Assembly (NCBI GenBank): GCA_007116425.1
Contig: SKIL01000088.1
Location: 1-10,064, forward strand
Length of the DNA stretch: 10,064 nt
Origin: Bacteriovoracaceae bacterium
GTDB taxonomy: Bacteria; Bdellovibrionota; Bacteriovoracia; Bacteriovoracales; Bacteriovoracaceae
Reading direction: 5' to 3'
In this document: positions 1 through 6,305 of the stretch, in pieces
Numbering within the stretch: the first letter of the stretch is position 1
Layout: every line of letters begins with the position of its first letter
Notes under the pieces: model-generated
The model's input: the letters and a program-made list of their open reading frames with translations, nothing else
Told to the model about the DNA's origin: nothing
The model's database searches: none
Translations under genes and position numbers: made by a program

Positions 1-162
1 AGGGTGAGTGATATAGAAGCGAAAACAAAAGAGTTGCGAGAGGCCGGTTTACGCTTTATTTACGAATCGTCCCAACCTGGTGCAGGTGGTTGCTTGGTCA
101 ACTTTATTCATCCCAAATCTACTGGGGGAGTGTTGATTGAGCTCTCGCAAAAACAGATTTAA
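1..162 (+). CDS. mce: Methylmalonyl-CoA epimerase, C-terminal fragment (5' end outside window)
   Basis: The reading frame is open from the first base to a TAA at 160-162 and gives the last 53 residues of a protein. The tail contains GAGGCLVNFIHPKSTGGVLI followed by ELSQ, the characteristic C-terminal module of methylmalonyl-CoA epimerases in the glyoxalase/VOC fold. The Glu of IELSQ corresponds to the last metal ligand of that family. The enzyme interconverts the (S) and (R) epimers of methylmalonyl-CoA, which links propionyl-CoA breakdown (odd-chain fatty acids, Val, Ile, Met, Thr) to succinyl-CoA through methylmalonyl-CoA mutase. The start and the other metal ligands lie outside the window. 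The rhomboid gene follows after 17 nt, so the two are probably co-transcribed. A different VOC-family enzyme is the main alternative, but the HPKSTGG signature favours the epimerase. Confidence 0.85.
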   Translation, partial: RVSDIEAKTKELREAGLRFIYESSQPGAGGCLVNFIHPKSTGGVLIELSQKQI

Positions 163-179
163 TTTAAAGGAAAAGAATT

Positions 180-962
180 ATGCAGGGTACGACTGTTCAC
201 TTACCTCAAATGACAAAGGCCAATGCTATTATTATCGGAATTAGCGCTGGCCTTTTTATTCTCGACTCTCTATTTCGTCAGTCTGTTGGTTTTTCGACTC
301 TGCCGATTATAGGTCTGTCTTGGTCTGGGATAACAAGTGGTCTAATAACTCAGCTTATAACTTATCCTTTTGCCCCTTCAAGTTTTATACAGGTACTTTT
401 TAGCGGACTCATTCTTTGGTTTTTGGGTTGCGAGCTTGAAAGACAGTGGGGAGTGGTGAGATATCTTTTTGTTCTCTCGGTGGCCACTCTTATTGGAGGC
501 CTAATCTATTTAAGTTTTGCCGCGATCTTTTTTTCAGGGCCTATGGCAGCGATTTCTCTCGCTGGCCTTGCGGGAATTAGCTCTGGTCTTTGTCTTATTT
601 ATGCCATTCTTTACCCTGACAGGCAGTTTGTTTTTATGTTTCTCTTCCCTATGAAAGCAAAGTATTTTTGCATGTTGTTAATTGGTATTACTTTATATCA
701 AGGTATTTTTTCCCCTGCTGGAGTACTTGCTTGGGGTCATCTCGGGGTTATGCTTGGCGCTTTTATTGGACTTCGTTTGCTGGTCAGTCCTTTTGCATCA
801 CAGTTTCTTGCAAAGCTTGAATATCGATTCTCAAGAAGCTCTGGAGGTGGATCTTCCTTTGGGGGAGCTCAGCGTAATCGCCGAAGTACACGAACTCATT
901 TGAAAATTGTGCGCGACGAGTCAGATGATGATGACAAAAAACCGCCTAAGTACTGGCAATAA
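180..962 (+). CDS. Rhomboid-family intramembrane protein (possible serine protease with altered active site)
   Basis: A 260-residue polytopic membrane protein with about six hydrophobic segments between residues 13 and 204 and a polar tail that is Gly/Ser-rich, then basic, then acidic (DDDDKKPPKYWQ at the end). The segment WFLGCELERQWG (80-91) matches the family's loop after the second helix. GISSG (132-136) occupies the place of the catalytic GxSG, and GHLG (186-189) supplies the catalytic histidine H187 in the last helix. In known rhomboids a Ser-His dyad cleaves transmembrane substrates in the bilayer. Two departures are visible: the usual His/Asn pair that supports the oxyanion hole (HxxxN in E. 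coli GlpG) reads Q71 and S75 here, and the residue after S134 is Ser rather than Gly. The protein may therefore be a weak or specialised protease, or a rhomboid-like pseudoprotease. The start is supported by an AAAGGA Shine-Dalgarno at 166-171. Confidence 0.8.
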   Translation: MQGTTVHLPQMTKANAIIIGISAGLFILDSLFRQSVGFSTLPIIGLSWSGITSGLITQLITYPFAPSSFIQVLFSGLILWFLGCELERQWGVVRYLFVLSVATLIGGLIYLSFAAIFFSGPMAAISLAGLAGISSGLCLIYAILYPDRQFVFMFLFPMKAKYFCMLLIGITLYQGIFSPAGVLAWGHLGVMLGAFIGLRLLVSPFASQFLAKLEYRFSRSSGGGSSFGGAQRNRRSTRTHLKIVRDESDDDDKKPPKYWQ

Positions 963-976
963 TTTTTAGACAATAC

Positions 977-1005
977 TTGTCATACTTTATGGTTCTTGTT
1001 AAAAA
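977..1005 (+). promoter_or_regulatory. Possible sigma-70-type promoter for the small gene at 1036
   Basis: TTGTCA (977-982), a 17-bp spacer and TAAAAA (1000-1005) lie between the rhomboid stop and the next start. The -35 matches 5 of 6 consensus bases and the -10 matches 4 of 6. The same -35 hexamer with the same spacing is used in the stronger promoter ahead of the M16 operon. Read-through from the rhomboid gene is equally possible, since no terminator is seen. Confidence 0.3.
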
Positions 1006-1022
1006 GCGTAGGTTAAATATTT

Positions 1023-1030
1023 AAAGGAGG
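1023..1030 (+). promoter_or_regulatory. Strong ribosome binding site that decides the start at 1036
   Basis: AAAGGAGG is a near-perfect Shine-Dalgarno. It lies 5 nt before ATG 1036 but only 2 nt before the in-frame TTG at 1033, so ATG 1036 is the real start. Confidence 0.8.
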
Positions 1031-1035
1031 GCTTG

Positions 1036-1239
1036 ATGAGACTTTCAAGAGCGCTTAATGATAAAAAAATGGATGTTAGACTTCTTGATAAAATGATGCA
1101 CGAAGGGCGAATCGAGGCTTCGGAAGTTCGAAAATATCAAGAGGGACTTCCTGACGACGCCACTAACGCTACAACAACTGAAGAAGTTGAAAGAAAGAAG
1201 AGAGAAAAGCGGGCCCAATCTCAACAGCAAGATTCGTAA
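1036..1239 (+). CDS. Small charged protein of unknown function (67 aa)
   Basis: I do not recognise this family. The product is 67 residues, very hydrophilic, and has no signal peptide or membrane segment, so it is probably cytoplasmic. Residues 1-40 (MRLSRALNDKKMDVRLLDKM and the following MHEGRIEASEVRKY) look like two short amphipathic helices. The tail is Thr-rich, then Lys/Arg/Glu-rich, then Gln-rich, and is likely disordered. The extremely strong Shine-Dalgarno at 1023-1030 and coding-like composition support a real, well-translated gene. A 61-residue frame on the opposite strand covers nearly the same bases but has no ribosome binding site. The gene ends 9 nt from the convergent FliL-like gene. 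The basic N-terminus could bind nucleic acid or a protein partner, but nothing shows this directly. Confidence 0.7.
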   Translation: MRLSRALNDKKMDVRLLDKMMHEGRIEASEVRKYQEGLPDDATNATTTEEVERKKREKRAQSQQQDS

Positions 1240-1248
1240 ATAAAAGTT

Positions 1249-1719
1249 TTACTGGATAACAAATCTGGAAAAATAAATATCTTTGACGGTTTGTTGACCT
1301 AAGTTCTGATTGACTCTATTTTTTATTCGAGATTCTAAAAGCATTCTACCTATGGCCGTATTGAGCTCCTCTGGCTCCATATGGCCAGCTGTGTCGATAA
1401 TGATATCTTTGATAAGAGGTCTTTGTTCGTCGATAGTTTTCCCTTGATCAGGAAAAAAGGGGACTAGGTGGACTTCGAGGTCTAGGTAGCGCAACCGAGT
1501 GGTTCTGGTCGGAAGGTTAATGGTCATTTGCTCAAGCTTAATGGCCTCTGAAAAGGCCTGTTCTCTTCCTGATTTGATAAGTGCCAACATCTGTTTTGTT
1601 TCATCGGGAAGAGGTTTTTCAAAAATCATTGTCGTGTAGATAAATACTCCAGCAGTAAATAAAACCGCAATTGAACTTAAACCAACTAGAATATTGTCTA
1701 CGAGTTTATTACCAGTCAT
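1249..1719 (-). CDS. fliL: FliL-family flagellar basal-body-associated protein
   Basis: A 156-residue protein with one N-terminal membrane segment (about residues 10-31, LVGLSSIAVLFTAGVFIYTT) and a periplasmic domain. The C-terminal half has the FliL pattern: a Tyr-Leu-Asp-Leu-Glu-Val strand (78-83), IKDIIIDTAG (103-112), a helix with LLESRIKNRVNQNL, and the closing strand VKDIYFSRFVIQ, equivalent to the usual V-D-V-Y-F-T-x-F-V-x-Q ending. FliL proteins surround the stator units of the flagellar motor, have an SPFH/stomatin-like fold and modulate torque. No other flagellar gene is next to it, so it may be a stand-alone FliL or a paralogue. The gene follows ald on the same strand but is separated from it by the ald terminator. 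There is no Shine-Dalgarno ahead of the only available ATG, and a -10-like TACAAT ends 7 nt before that ATG, which suggests a leaderless message. Confidence 0.8.
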   Translation of the reverse strand: MTGNKLVDNILVGLSSIAVLFTAGVFIYTTMIFEKPLPDETKQMLALIKSGREQAFSEAIKLEQMTINLPTRTTRLRYLDLEVHLVPFFPDQGKTIDEQRPLIKDIIIDTAGHMEPEELNTAIGRMLLESRIKNRVNQNLGQQTVKDIYFSRFVIQ

Positions 1720-1726
1720 TTGGTCA

Positions 1727-1732
1727 TTGTAG
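1727..1732 (-). promoter_or_regulatory. Candidate -10 element (TACAAT) for a leaderless fliL-like transcript
   Basis: On the minus strand TACAAT (5 of 6 consensus bases) is followed by six bases and then the ATG, so initiation would fall at or next to the A of the start codon. I see no good -35 hexamer at the normal spacing, which keeps confidence low. The next upstream in-frame stop leaves no other start codon. Confidence 0.35.
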
Positions 1733-1760
1733 CATGGAGATTGGGGGAAGAGTCAGGGGC

Positions 1761-1798
1761 AAAAATCATCCCACTCAAGCATTAAGCCTGAGTGGGAT
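1761..1798 (-). terminator. Rho-independent terminator of ald
   Basis: A perfect 10-bp inverted repeat (ATCCCACTCA at 1768-1777 and TGAGTGGGAT at 1789-1798) encloses an 11-nt loop, inside which two further G-C pairs can form. Read on the minus strand, the hairpin is followed at once by GATTTTT (the complement of 1761-1767). It begins 15 nt after the ald stop codon. There is no T-run on the plus-strand side, so it acts in the ald direction and separates ald from the FliL-like gene. Confidence 0.85.
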
Positions 1799-1813
1799 AA
1801 TCCGACAAACTGT

Positions 1814-2920
1814 TTAAAATGGTAGAGGTGTATACTTGAGATCTAGATCTTTGGCGATTTGCTCGTAAACTAAATCACCCTTGTAGATATTAATCCCTTT
1901 TTTGAATGCTTCGTCTTTCATTGCTGTCTCTTCAACCCCTTGACCGGCAATAAAACGAGCGTACTTCAGTGTTACATTCGTAAGCGCATAAGTCGAAGTT
2001 CTGGCGACTGCACCTGGCATGTTGGCAACACAGTAGTGAATAACATCATCAACTAAAAAAGTTGGGTTTTCATGAGTTGTCGGTTTACAGGTTTCAATAC
2101 ATCCACCTTGATCTACAGCAATATCCACAACGACAGAGCCAGGCTCCATTTTTGAAATCATCTCTCTTGTGACTAGCTTTGGTGCTTTAGCTCCTGCAAC
2201 GAGAACAGCTCCAATGACAAGGTCTGAGTTAATGACTGAGTTTTCAATATTTTCAATGTTTGAAAATAGCGTTGTGATTCGGTTGTCAAAAAGGTCGTCA
2301 AGCTCGGCAAGTCTCTTTGTAGAGAGATCAATTGCTGTCACGTCGGCACCCATTCCCATCGCCATCTTGATTGAGTTCGTTCCAGCGATTCCACAACCGA
2401 TAACGGTTACTTTTGCTCTTGGAGTTCCTGGAACCCCACCCATTAGGACGCCTTTACCACCTCGATCTTTTTGTAAGCACATCGCACCTACTTGAGTGGC
2501 CATTCTTCCTGCAACTTCACTCATGGGAGTTAATAGGGGAAGAGAGCCATCCGCTGGTTGAATTGTTTCATAGGCAATAGCTGTACATCCCGACTTCATA
2601 AGTCCTTCTGTTTGAGGCTTATCGGCCGCAAGGTGTAGATAGGTGTAGAGAATATGCTCTGGCCCAAGCATGTCTATTTCAACTTGTTGTGGCTCTTTTA
2701 CTTTAATAATCATTTTTGCTGTATCAAAAACATCTTTCGCAGTTGGAAGAATTTTTGCTCCAGCATTGATAAAGTCTTCGTCTGAGATCCCAACTCCAAC
2801 TCCGGCCTTTGTTTCTACATAAACTTCATGGCCATCGGCGATGAGCTGACGTACCCCACCAGGAACGAGGGCAACTCGGTTTTCGTTGTTTTTAATTTCC
2901 TTAGGAACGCCAATTTTCAT
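1814..2920 (-). CDS. ald: Alanine dehydrogenase (NAD-dependent)
   Basis: A full-length 368-residue cytoplasmic enzyme (family about 370-378) that converts L-alanine, NAD+ and water to pyruvate, ammonium and NADH, and the reverse. It starts with the classic MKIGVPKEIKNNENRVAL and has every key residue at its usual number: R15 and K75 (substrate binding), H96 (catalytic, in YLHLAAD), and D270 (in VDIAVDQGG). The nucleotide-binding loop GCGIAG (175-180) and D198 at the end of the next strand (AIDLS) bind NAD. The ATG is preceded by a strong AAGGAG 6 nt upstream (complement of 2927-2932), and a terminator follows the stop. The gene is monocistronic and divergent from the M16 operon. The physiological direction cannot be read from sequence, but in an amino-acid-consuming bacterium alanine breakdown to pyruvate is the likelier one. 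Confidence 0.97.
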   Translation of the reverse strand: MKIGVPKEIKNNENRVALVPGGVRQLIADGHEVYVETKAGVGVGISDEDFINAGAKILPTAKDVFDTAKMIIKVKEPQQVEIDMLGPEHILYTYLHLAADKPQTEGLMKSGCTAIAYETIQPADGSLPLLTPMSEVAGRMATQVGAMCLQKDRGGKGVLMGGVPGTPRAKVTVIGCGIAGTNSIKMAMGMGADVTAIDLSTKRLAELDDLFDNRITTLFSNIENIENSVINSDLVIGAVLVAGAKAPKLVTREMISKMEPGSVVVDIAVDQGGCIETCKPTTHENPTFLVDDVIHYCVANMPGAVARTSTYALTNVTLKYARFIAGQGVEETAMKDEAFKKGINIYKGDLVYEQIAKDLDLKYTPLPF

Positions 2921-3045
2921 TTCAGACTCCTTAAAAGAATCATCTCAACTAAGAGGGTGAATATATTTAGGGCAATATAAACATTTCAGTCGGTTTATTG
3001 AAGTAAAAAAAGCAAAAACGGAACATTTTTCAATGCGTTAAGTTG

Positions 3046-3074
3046 TTGTCATCATAAAGGCCCAAGCATAAAAT
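3046..3074 (+). promoter_or_regulatory. Sigma-70-type promoter of the M16 peptidase operon
   Basis: TTGTCA (3046-3051), exactly 17 bp, then TAAAAT (3069-3074). Each hexamer matches 5 of 6 consensus bases. Initiation is expected near 3081, giving a leader of about 33 nt with GGAAGG (3100-3105) placed 8 nt before the ATG at 3114. The rest of the 193-bp divergent region (2921-3113) is AT-rich. It must also hold the ald promoter, for which I see only weak candidates. Confidence 0.65.
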
Positions 3075-3113
3075 AGTCAGAATTTATTCTTTATTACATG
3101 GAAGGTCTTATTT

Positions 3114-4541
3114 ATGCGCAATTTTCTGGCCCTTACTTTTGGACTCTCTGCTATTTTGTTCACCGCCTGTTCAGGGATTGGTCCTCTACGTTCAGGTATG
3201 GACTATACTGTCGAGGTTTATGGGCTGTCGGAAGATGGTCTCGAAGCTGCGACATCGACAGGGCCGGGTTTAAACTTTCCGGTTTATAAGGCCGAGTTTG
3301 AAAATGGCCTAACTGCGATTATCTCTCCGAACCATACACTACCAATTTTTTCTTTCTATACTTTTTTCGATGTTGGTGGACGCTATGAAGGCGAGGGGAC
3401 AACTGGTGCGACACATTTTCTTGAGCATATGATGTTTAAGGGAGCACAGAAATATGGCCCGGGAGAGTTTGATACGAGTATTGAGGCCAGTGGTGGAAGA
3501 ACAAATGCGTATACAACATTTGATTCGACTGTCTATTACCAGCACCTTCCAAGTCATATGCTCAACAGAATCATTGATATGGAAGCAGATCGTATGACTG
3601 ATGTTTTACTCAATCCGCAAATGGTCGAGTCTGAAAGACATGTCATATTTAATGAAAGAAAAATGCGATATGAAAATAGCCCACGCGGGATGCTCTTTTT
3701 GGGAATGATGCAAAACTTTTTTAAGGGCACACCTTATGGTGGATCAGTCATAGGAGAAGTTGAAGATCTTGAGAGCTTAACACGCGATCAGCTTAAAGAG
3801 TTTTTTCACAAGTTTTATACTCCTGACAATGCCATTATTGTTATTGTTGGTGATGTTGATCCGGATAGAACCTTTCGAGAAATTGCACGTAGATATTCTC
3901 ATCTCGAACCTTCAGATGAAGATCTGCTTGAATATAAGGCAGAAAAGGATGATCCTAAGCACTACCAGCGAGAAACTTCTTATGGAGAGCACATTCGCCT
4001 GACCGGATCAAGTCCCGAACCGATGTTTGCCCTGGCCTACGCTGGAGAGCCACTTGGAGAGGAAAGAGGTTATGTTCTTGACTTCCTCGCTAGTATTCTT
4101 GCATCTGGAGAGTCCTCATATTTTTATCAACAGTTCGTCAGTGCTTCTCGCCCTCAACTTACTCAGGTGAATGCATCTCATTATGCTTTGAAACATGATG
4201 GTATCTTTTTTGTGATGGGCTCCTTACTTCCAGGTGTCTCTCTCGATCGCTTTAAAAATAATTTAATTACTCAGGGAAGGCGTGCTTGTTCTCGAGCGAT
4301 TGACGATCGAGCAGTTCAAAAAATTAAAAACCAAATTCTTGTATCTTTTTACTCAGGGCTTTCAACCAATGACGGACTTGCGCATTTCCTAGGTCGGCGT
4401 GAGTACTTTTATGGTGACTTTAGGGCCTACCGAGATGAGCTTAAGGCATATAATTCGATTACGACTCAAGATGTGCGACAGGCCTGTCGAGAAATTTTTG
4501 AGAGTGGTCGCTATATTTTTGTAAGTGTTCAGCAAGACTAA
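3114..4541 (+). CDS. M16 (pitrilysin/insulinase) zinc metallopeptidase, catalytic lipoprotein subunit
   Basis: A 475-residue secreted peptidase. Residues 1-18 form a lipoprotein signal peptide ending in a lipobox-like LFTAC, so C19 is probably lipidated. The position -3 Phe is slightly unusual, and the +2 Ser does not retain the protein at the inner membrane. After a linker to about residue 55, the M16 domain carries the inverted zinc motif HFLEH (H101, E104, H105) and the downstream acidic pair E174 and E181, spaced as E162 and E169 are in pitrilysin. E104 is the general base and E181 the third zinc ligand. The usual R/Y substrate-binding pair of the C-terminal half is missing: the segment reads GESSYFYQQ, then RPQLTQVNAS. 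The companion gene downstream supplies that pair, so the two proteins probably form a heterodimer in the periplasm or at the outer membrane. Substrates are not evident. The ATG at 3098 is in another frame. Confidence 0.9.
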   Translation: MRNFLALTFGLSAILFTACSGIGPLRSGMDYTVEVYGLSEDGLEAATSTGPGLNFPVYKAEFENGLTAIISPNHTLPIFSFYTFFDVGGRYEGEGTTGATHFLEHMMFKGAQKYGPGEFDTSIEASGGRTNAYTTFDSTVYYQHLPSHMLNRIIDMEADRMTDVLLNPQMVESERHVIFNERKMRYENSPRGMLFLGMMQNFFKGTPYGGSVIGEVEDLESLTRDQLKEFFHKFYTPDNAIIVIVGDVDPDRTFREIARRYSHLEPSDEDLLEYKAEKDDPKHYQRETSYGEHIRLTGSSPEPMFALAYAGEPLGEERGYVLDFLASILASGESSYFYQQFVSASRPQLTQVNASHYALKHDGIFFVMGSLLPGVSLDRFKNNLITQGRRACSRAIDDRAVQKIKNQILVSFYSGLSTNDGLAHFLGRREYFYGDFRAYRDELKAYNSITTQDVRQACREIFESGRYIFVSVQQD

Positions 4542-4569
4542 AATTAAAACTTTAATAAAGAGAGTAAAC

Positions 4570-5946
4570 ATGAAAAACATAATGATTCTTTTCACCTTGG
4601 TATTTGCAAGTATGAGTGCTCATGCCAATAGTGATATTGTTAACAGAGTTGAGCGCTTTGACTGGGACGGCATCGATGTCGTTTGGTTGCAAGATGATCG
4701 TCTGCCATTGTTTAATATCCAAGTTTACTTTGCTGATGGTGCGCTAAGTGACGATCCTTCAAGAATGGGCGAGACTGAATTTATGTTTACGATGCTCTCG
4801 GAAGGAACGAGACGATTCAGTGCCTCTGAGATCGCTGATTCACTTGAGTTCTTTGGCTCAAGTTATGGAGCAAGTGTTGTTCACGAGTACTCTCAATTTA
4901 AAGTCAGTGGGCTTTTAGAGCATATGGCACCAACGATGGAGATGGTTTGTCATATGTTTCAAGACTCGACTTTTCCAAGAGAGCGCATTAATAATGCTCT
5001 AGCAAAACGTAAGGCCCAATTAGAAAACTCAATTCGAAATCACGGCTGGCTGGCCAATCGAGCTTTTAGAGAGCTTTCATTGCGTGGCTCTCCCTTTTAT
5101 TATCCCACTGATGGAAAAATTAATGACCTTGATCGTGTCACTCGAACTCAGTTGAGAGAAAAGCGTAACTACTTTAATAATGATGTTAAAAAGAGAATTT
5201 ATCTGACTGGGCCTCGTGAAGTTTTAGGTTTAAGAAATATTATTCGAGAACAATGTGGTTGGCGTGGTCATGAAGAGCAATTTGTTCGTCGGGCCGAGTT
5301 TCCACCTGTTAAAATTGAAGATGGGCCGCAGGTTTTTGTTGTTGAGGTTCCTAGTGCAAATCAGGCCCAGGTTCGTATTGGTCGAATTTTGAATCCTGGT
5401 GAATACGATGATCACTACTCAATGCTTTTAGCTAATAATTTCTTGGGTGGAGGCTTTACTTCAAGATTAATGCGAGAGGTTCGTGCAAGTCGAGGACTAA
5501 CATATTCGATTGGTTCGATGGCCGCAGCTCAAAGAGATTATGGGAGGGCCTTGATTTCAACATCAACTCCTGCACCACGAGTAACAGATTTATTAGAAGT
5601 GATCACAAATACTGTTCAGAGTGCAATGACTGAAATTGATTCTGAAGACCTTGAAAGAAGTCGAGGGAACTTAATTGGAAGTCATCCGTTTCAGTTTGAA
5701 AGTCCTGAAGGAGTTTTGGGAAGAATGATGTTTCTTGATCATCAAGAGAGACCTTATGACGAGCTTACTCACTTTCCACAAAGAGTGGCCGAGGTTACAA
5801 AAGAACAAGTGAAGGAGCAGTTAACTGCCTTGTTTCGTCTGGATCGACAGGTCATTGTTGTATTAGGTGAGGCCGACTTGGCCGAGCAACTTAGAGAAGC
5901 TGGTTATAAAAATGTTATAACGATGTCGTTTCGGGATTTTCTGTAA
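4570..5946 (+). CDS. M16 peptidase, non-catalytic secreted partner subunit
   Basis: A 458-residue protein with a cleavable signal peptide (residues 1-19, ending SAHA before NSD) followed by two M16-type half domains. The place of the zinc motif reads ETEFMFTMLSEGT (68-80), with no HxxEH, so this subunit cannot hold the metal. It does have the R/Y substrate-binding signature: R299 in GGGFTSRLM and Y312 in RGLTYSIGS. This is the known split of two-gene M16B proteases, where one chain carries zinc and the other the R/Y pair. The gene begins 28 nt after the catalytic gene. The ATG at 4570 is preceded by AAAGAGAG and starts exactly at a good signal peptide. A longer version from GTG 4525 would bury the signal sequence and is rejected. 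The last 32 bp overlap the convergent bactofilin gene. Confidence 0.88.
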   Translation: MKNIMILFTLVFASMSAHANSDIVNRVERFDWDGIDVVWLQDDRLPLFNIQVYFADGALSDDPSRMGETEFMFTMLSEGTRRFSASEIADSLEFFGSSYGASVVHEYSQFKVSGLLEHMAPTMEMVCHMFQDSTFPRERINNALAKRKAQLENSIRNHGWLANRAFRELSLRGSPFYYPTDGKINDLDRVTRTQLREKRNYFNNDVKKRIYLTGPREVLGLRNIIREQCGWRGHEEQFVRRAEFPPVKIEDGPQVFVVEVPSANQAQVRIGRILNPGEYDDHYSMLLANNFLGGGFTSRLMREVRASRGLTYSIGSMAAAQRDYGRALISTSTPAPRVTDLLEVITNTVQSAMTEIDSEDLERSRGNLIGSHPFQFESPEGVLGRMMFLDHQERPYDELTHFPQRVAEVTKEQVKEQLTALFRLDRQVIVVLGEADLAEQLREAGYKNVITMSFRDFL

Positions 5947-6292
5947 TTTGAGTATCTGTTATACCGTCCATTTCAACTATTGAGCCAGGACAAACTTTTA
6001 GCGTCTTGGCCTTTAGTTGACCATAAAAACGAGCTGTTGGATGTATAACGACTTTTCCTGTTGCTTCAATATTGCCTTTAACCGTACCGTATAAGTGAAA
6101 ATCTTTACATCTAATTTCACCTTCAAAGTATCCCATTCTTTCAAGCTTTAATGGAGAGTCATCCTTTATGTTAATTTTTCCTTCAAGTTTTGAGCATAAA
6201 ATAGTTGGCCCAAAGAAATCAAACTCACCTTTAAGAACGCTTTGTTCGCCTATAAAATTATATTCTTGTGACTCAAAATTAACATAATTCAT
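5915..6292 (-). CDS. Bactofilin (polymer-forming cytoskeletal protein)
   Basis: A 125-residue protein with the bactofilin (PF04519) right-handed beta-helix at about residues 12-108. Short strands with a repeating Gly-hydrophobic pattern are visible: GEQSVLKGEFDFFGPTI, LEGKINI, MGYFEGEI, LYGTVKGNI, ARFYGQLKAKTL. Bactofilins polymerise without nucleotide into filaments or patches at the inner membrane and recruit peptidoglycan enzymes in shape control (CcmA in Helicobacter, BacM in Myxococcus). This is the third gene of the operon with the YkuD-NTF2 enzyme and the coiled-coil membrane protein. It begins 13 nt after the latter and has only a weak TGGA ahead of its ATG, so translation may depend on coupling. 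The short Thr/Glu-rich C-terminal tail is encoded in the part that overlaps the M16 partner gene on the other strand. Confidence 0.88.
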   Translation of the reverse strand: MNYVNFESQEYNFIGEQSVLKGEFDFFGPTILCSKLEGKINIKDDSPLKLERMGYFEGEIRCKDFHLYGTVKGNIEATGKVVIHPTARFYGQLKAKTLKVCPGSIVEMDGITDTQITENPETTSL

Positions 6293-6305
6293 AATTGGTC
6301 CAAAG

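Noticed and set aside
1045..1230. 61-residue minus-strand frame opposite the small charged protein
   Set aside because: No ribosome binding site, and the plus-strand gene has a near-perfect one with coding-like composition.
2169..2495. 108-residue plus-strand frame inside ald
   Set aside because: It is fully covered by the alanine dehydrogenase gene, whose catalytic residues are all in place. No start signals and no recognisable domain.
2921..3045. Promoter for ald in the divergent region
   Set aside because: Several AT-rich hexamers (TATATT with TTCAAT or CTGAAA upstream) are possible, but none combines good matches with proper spacing, so no site is annotated.
3098..3289. 63-residue frame starting at ATG 3098
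   Set aside because: It overlaps the start of the M16 lipoprotein in another frame, and the GGAAGG just after its ATG serves the start at 3114.
4525..4569. Upstream GTG start extending the second M16 protein by 15 residues
   Set aside because: It lies inside the first peptidase gene and would put a basic stretch in front of an otherwise perfect signal peptide. ATG 4570 has its own ribosome binding site.
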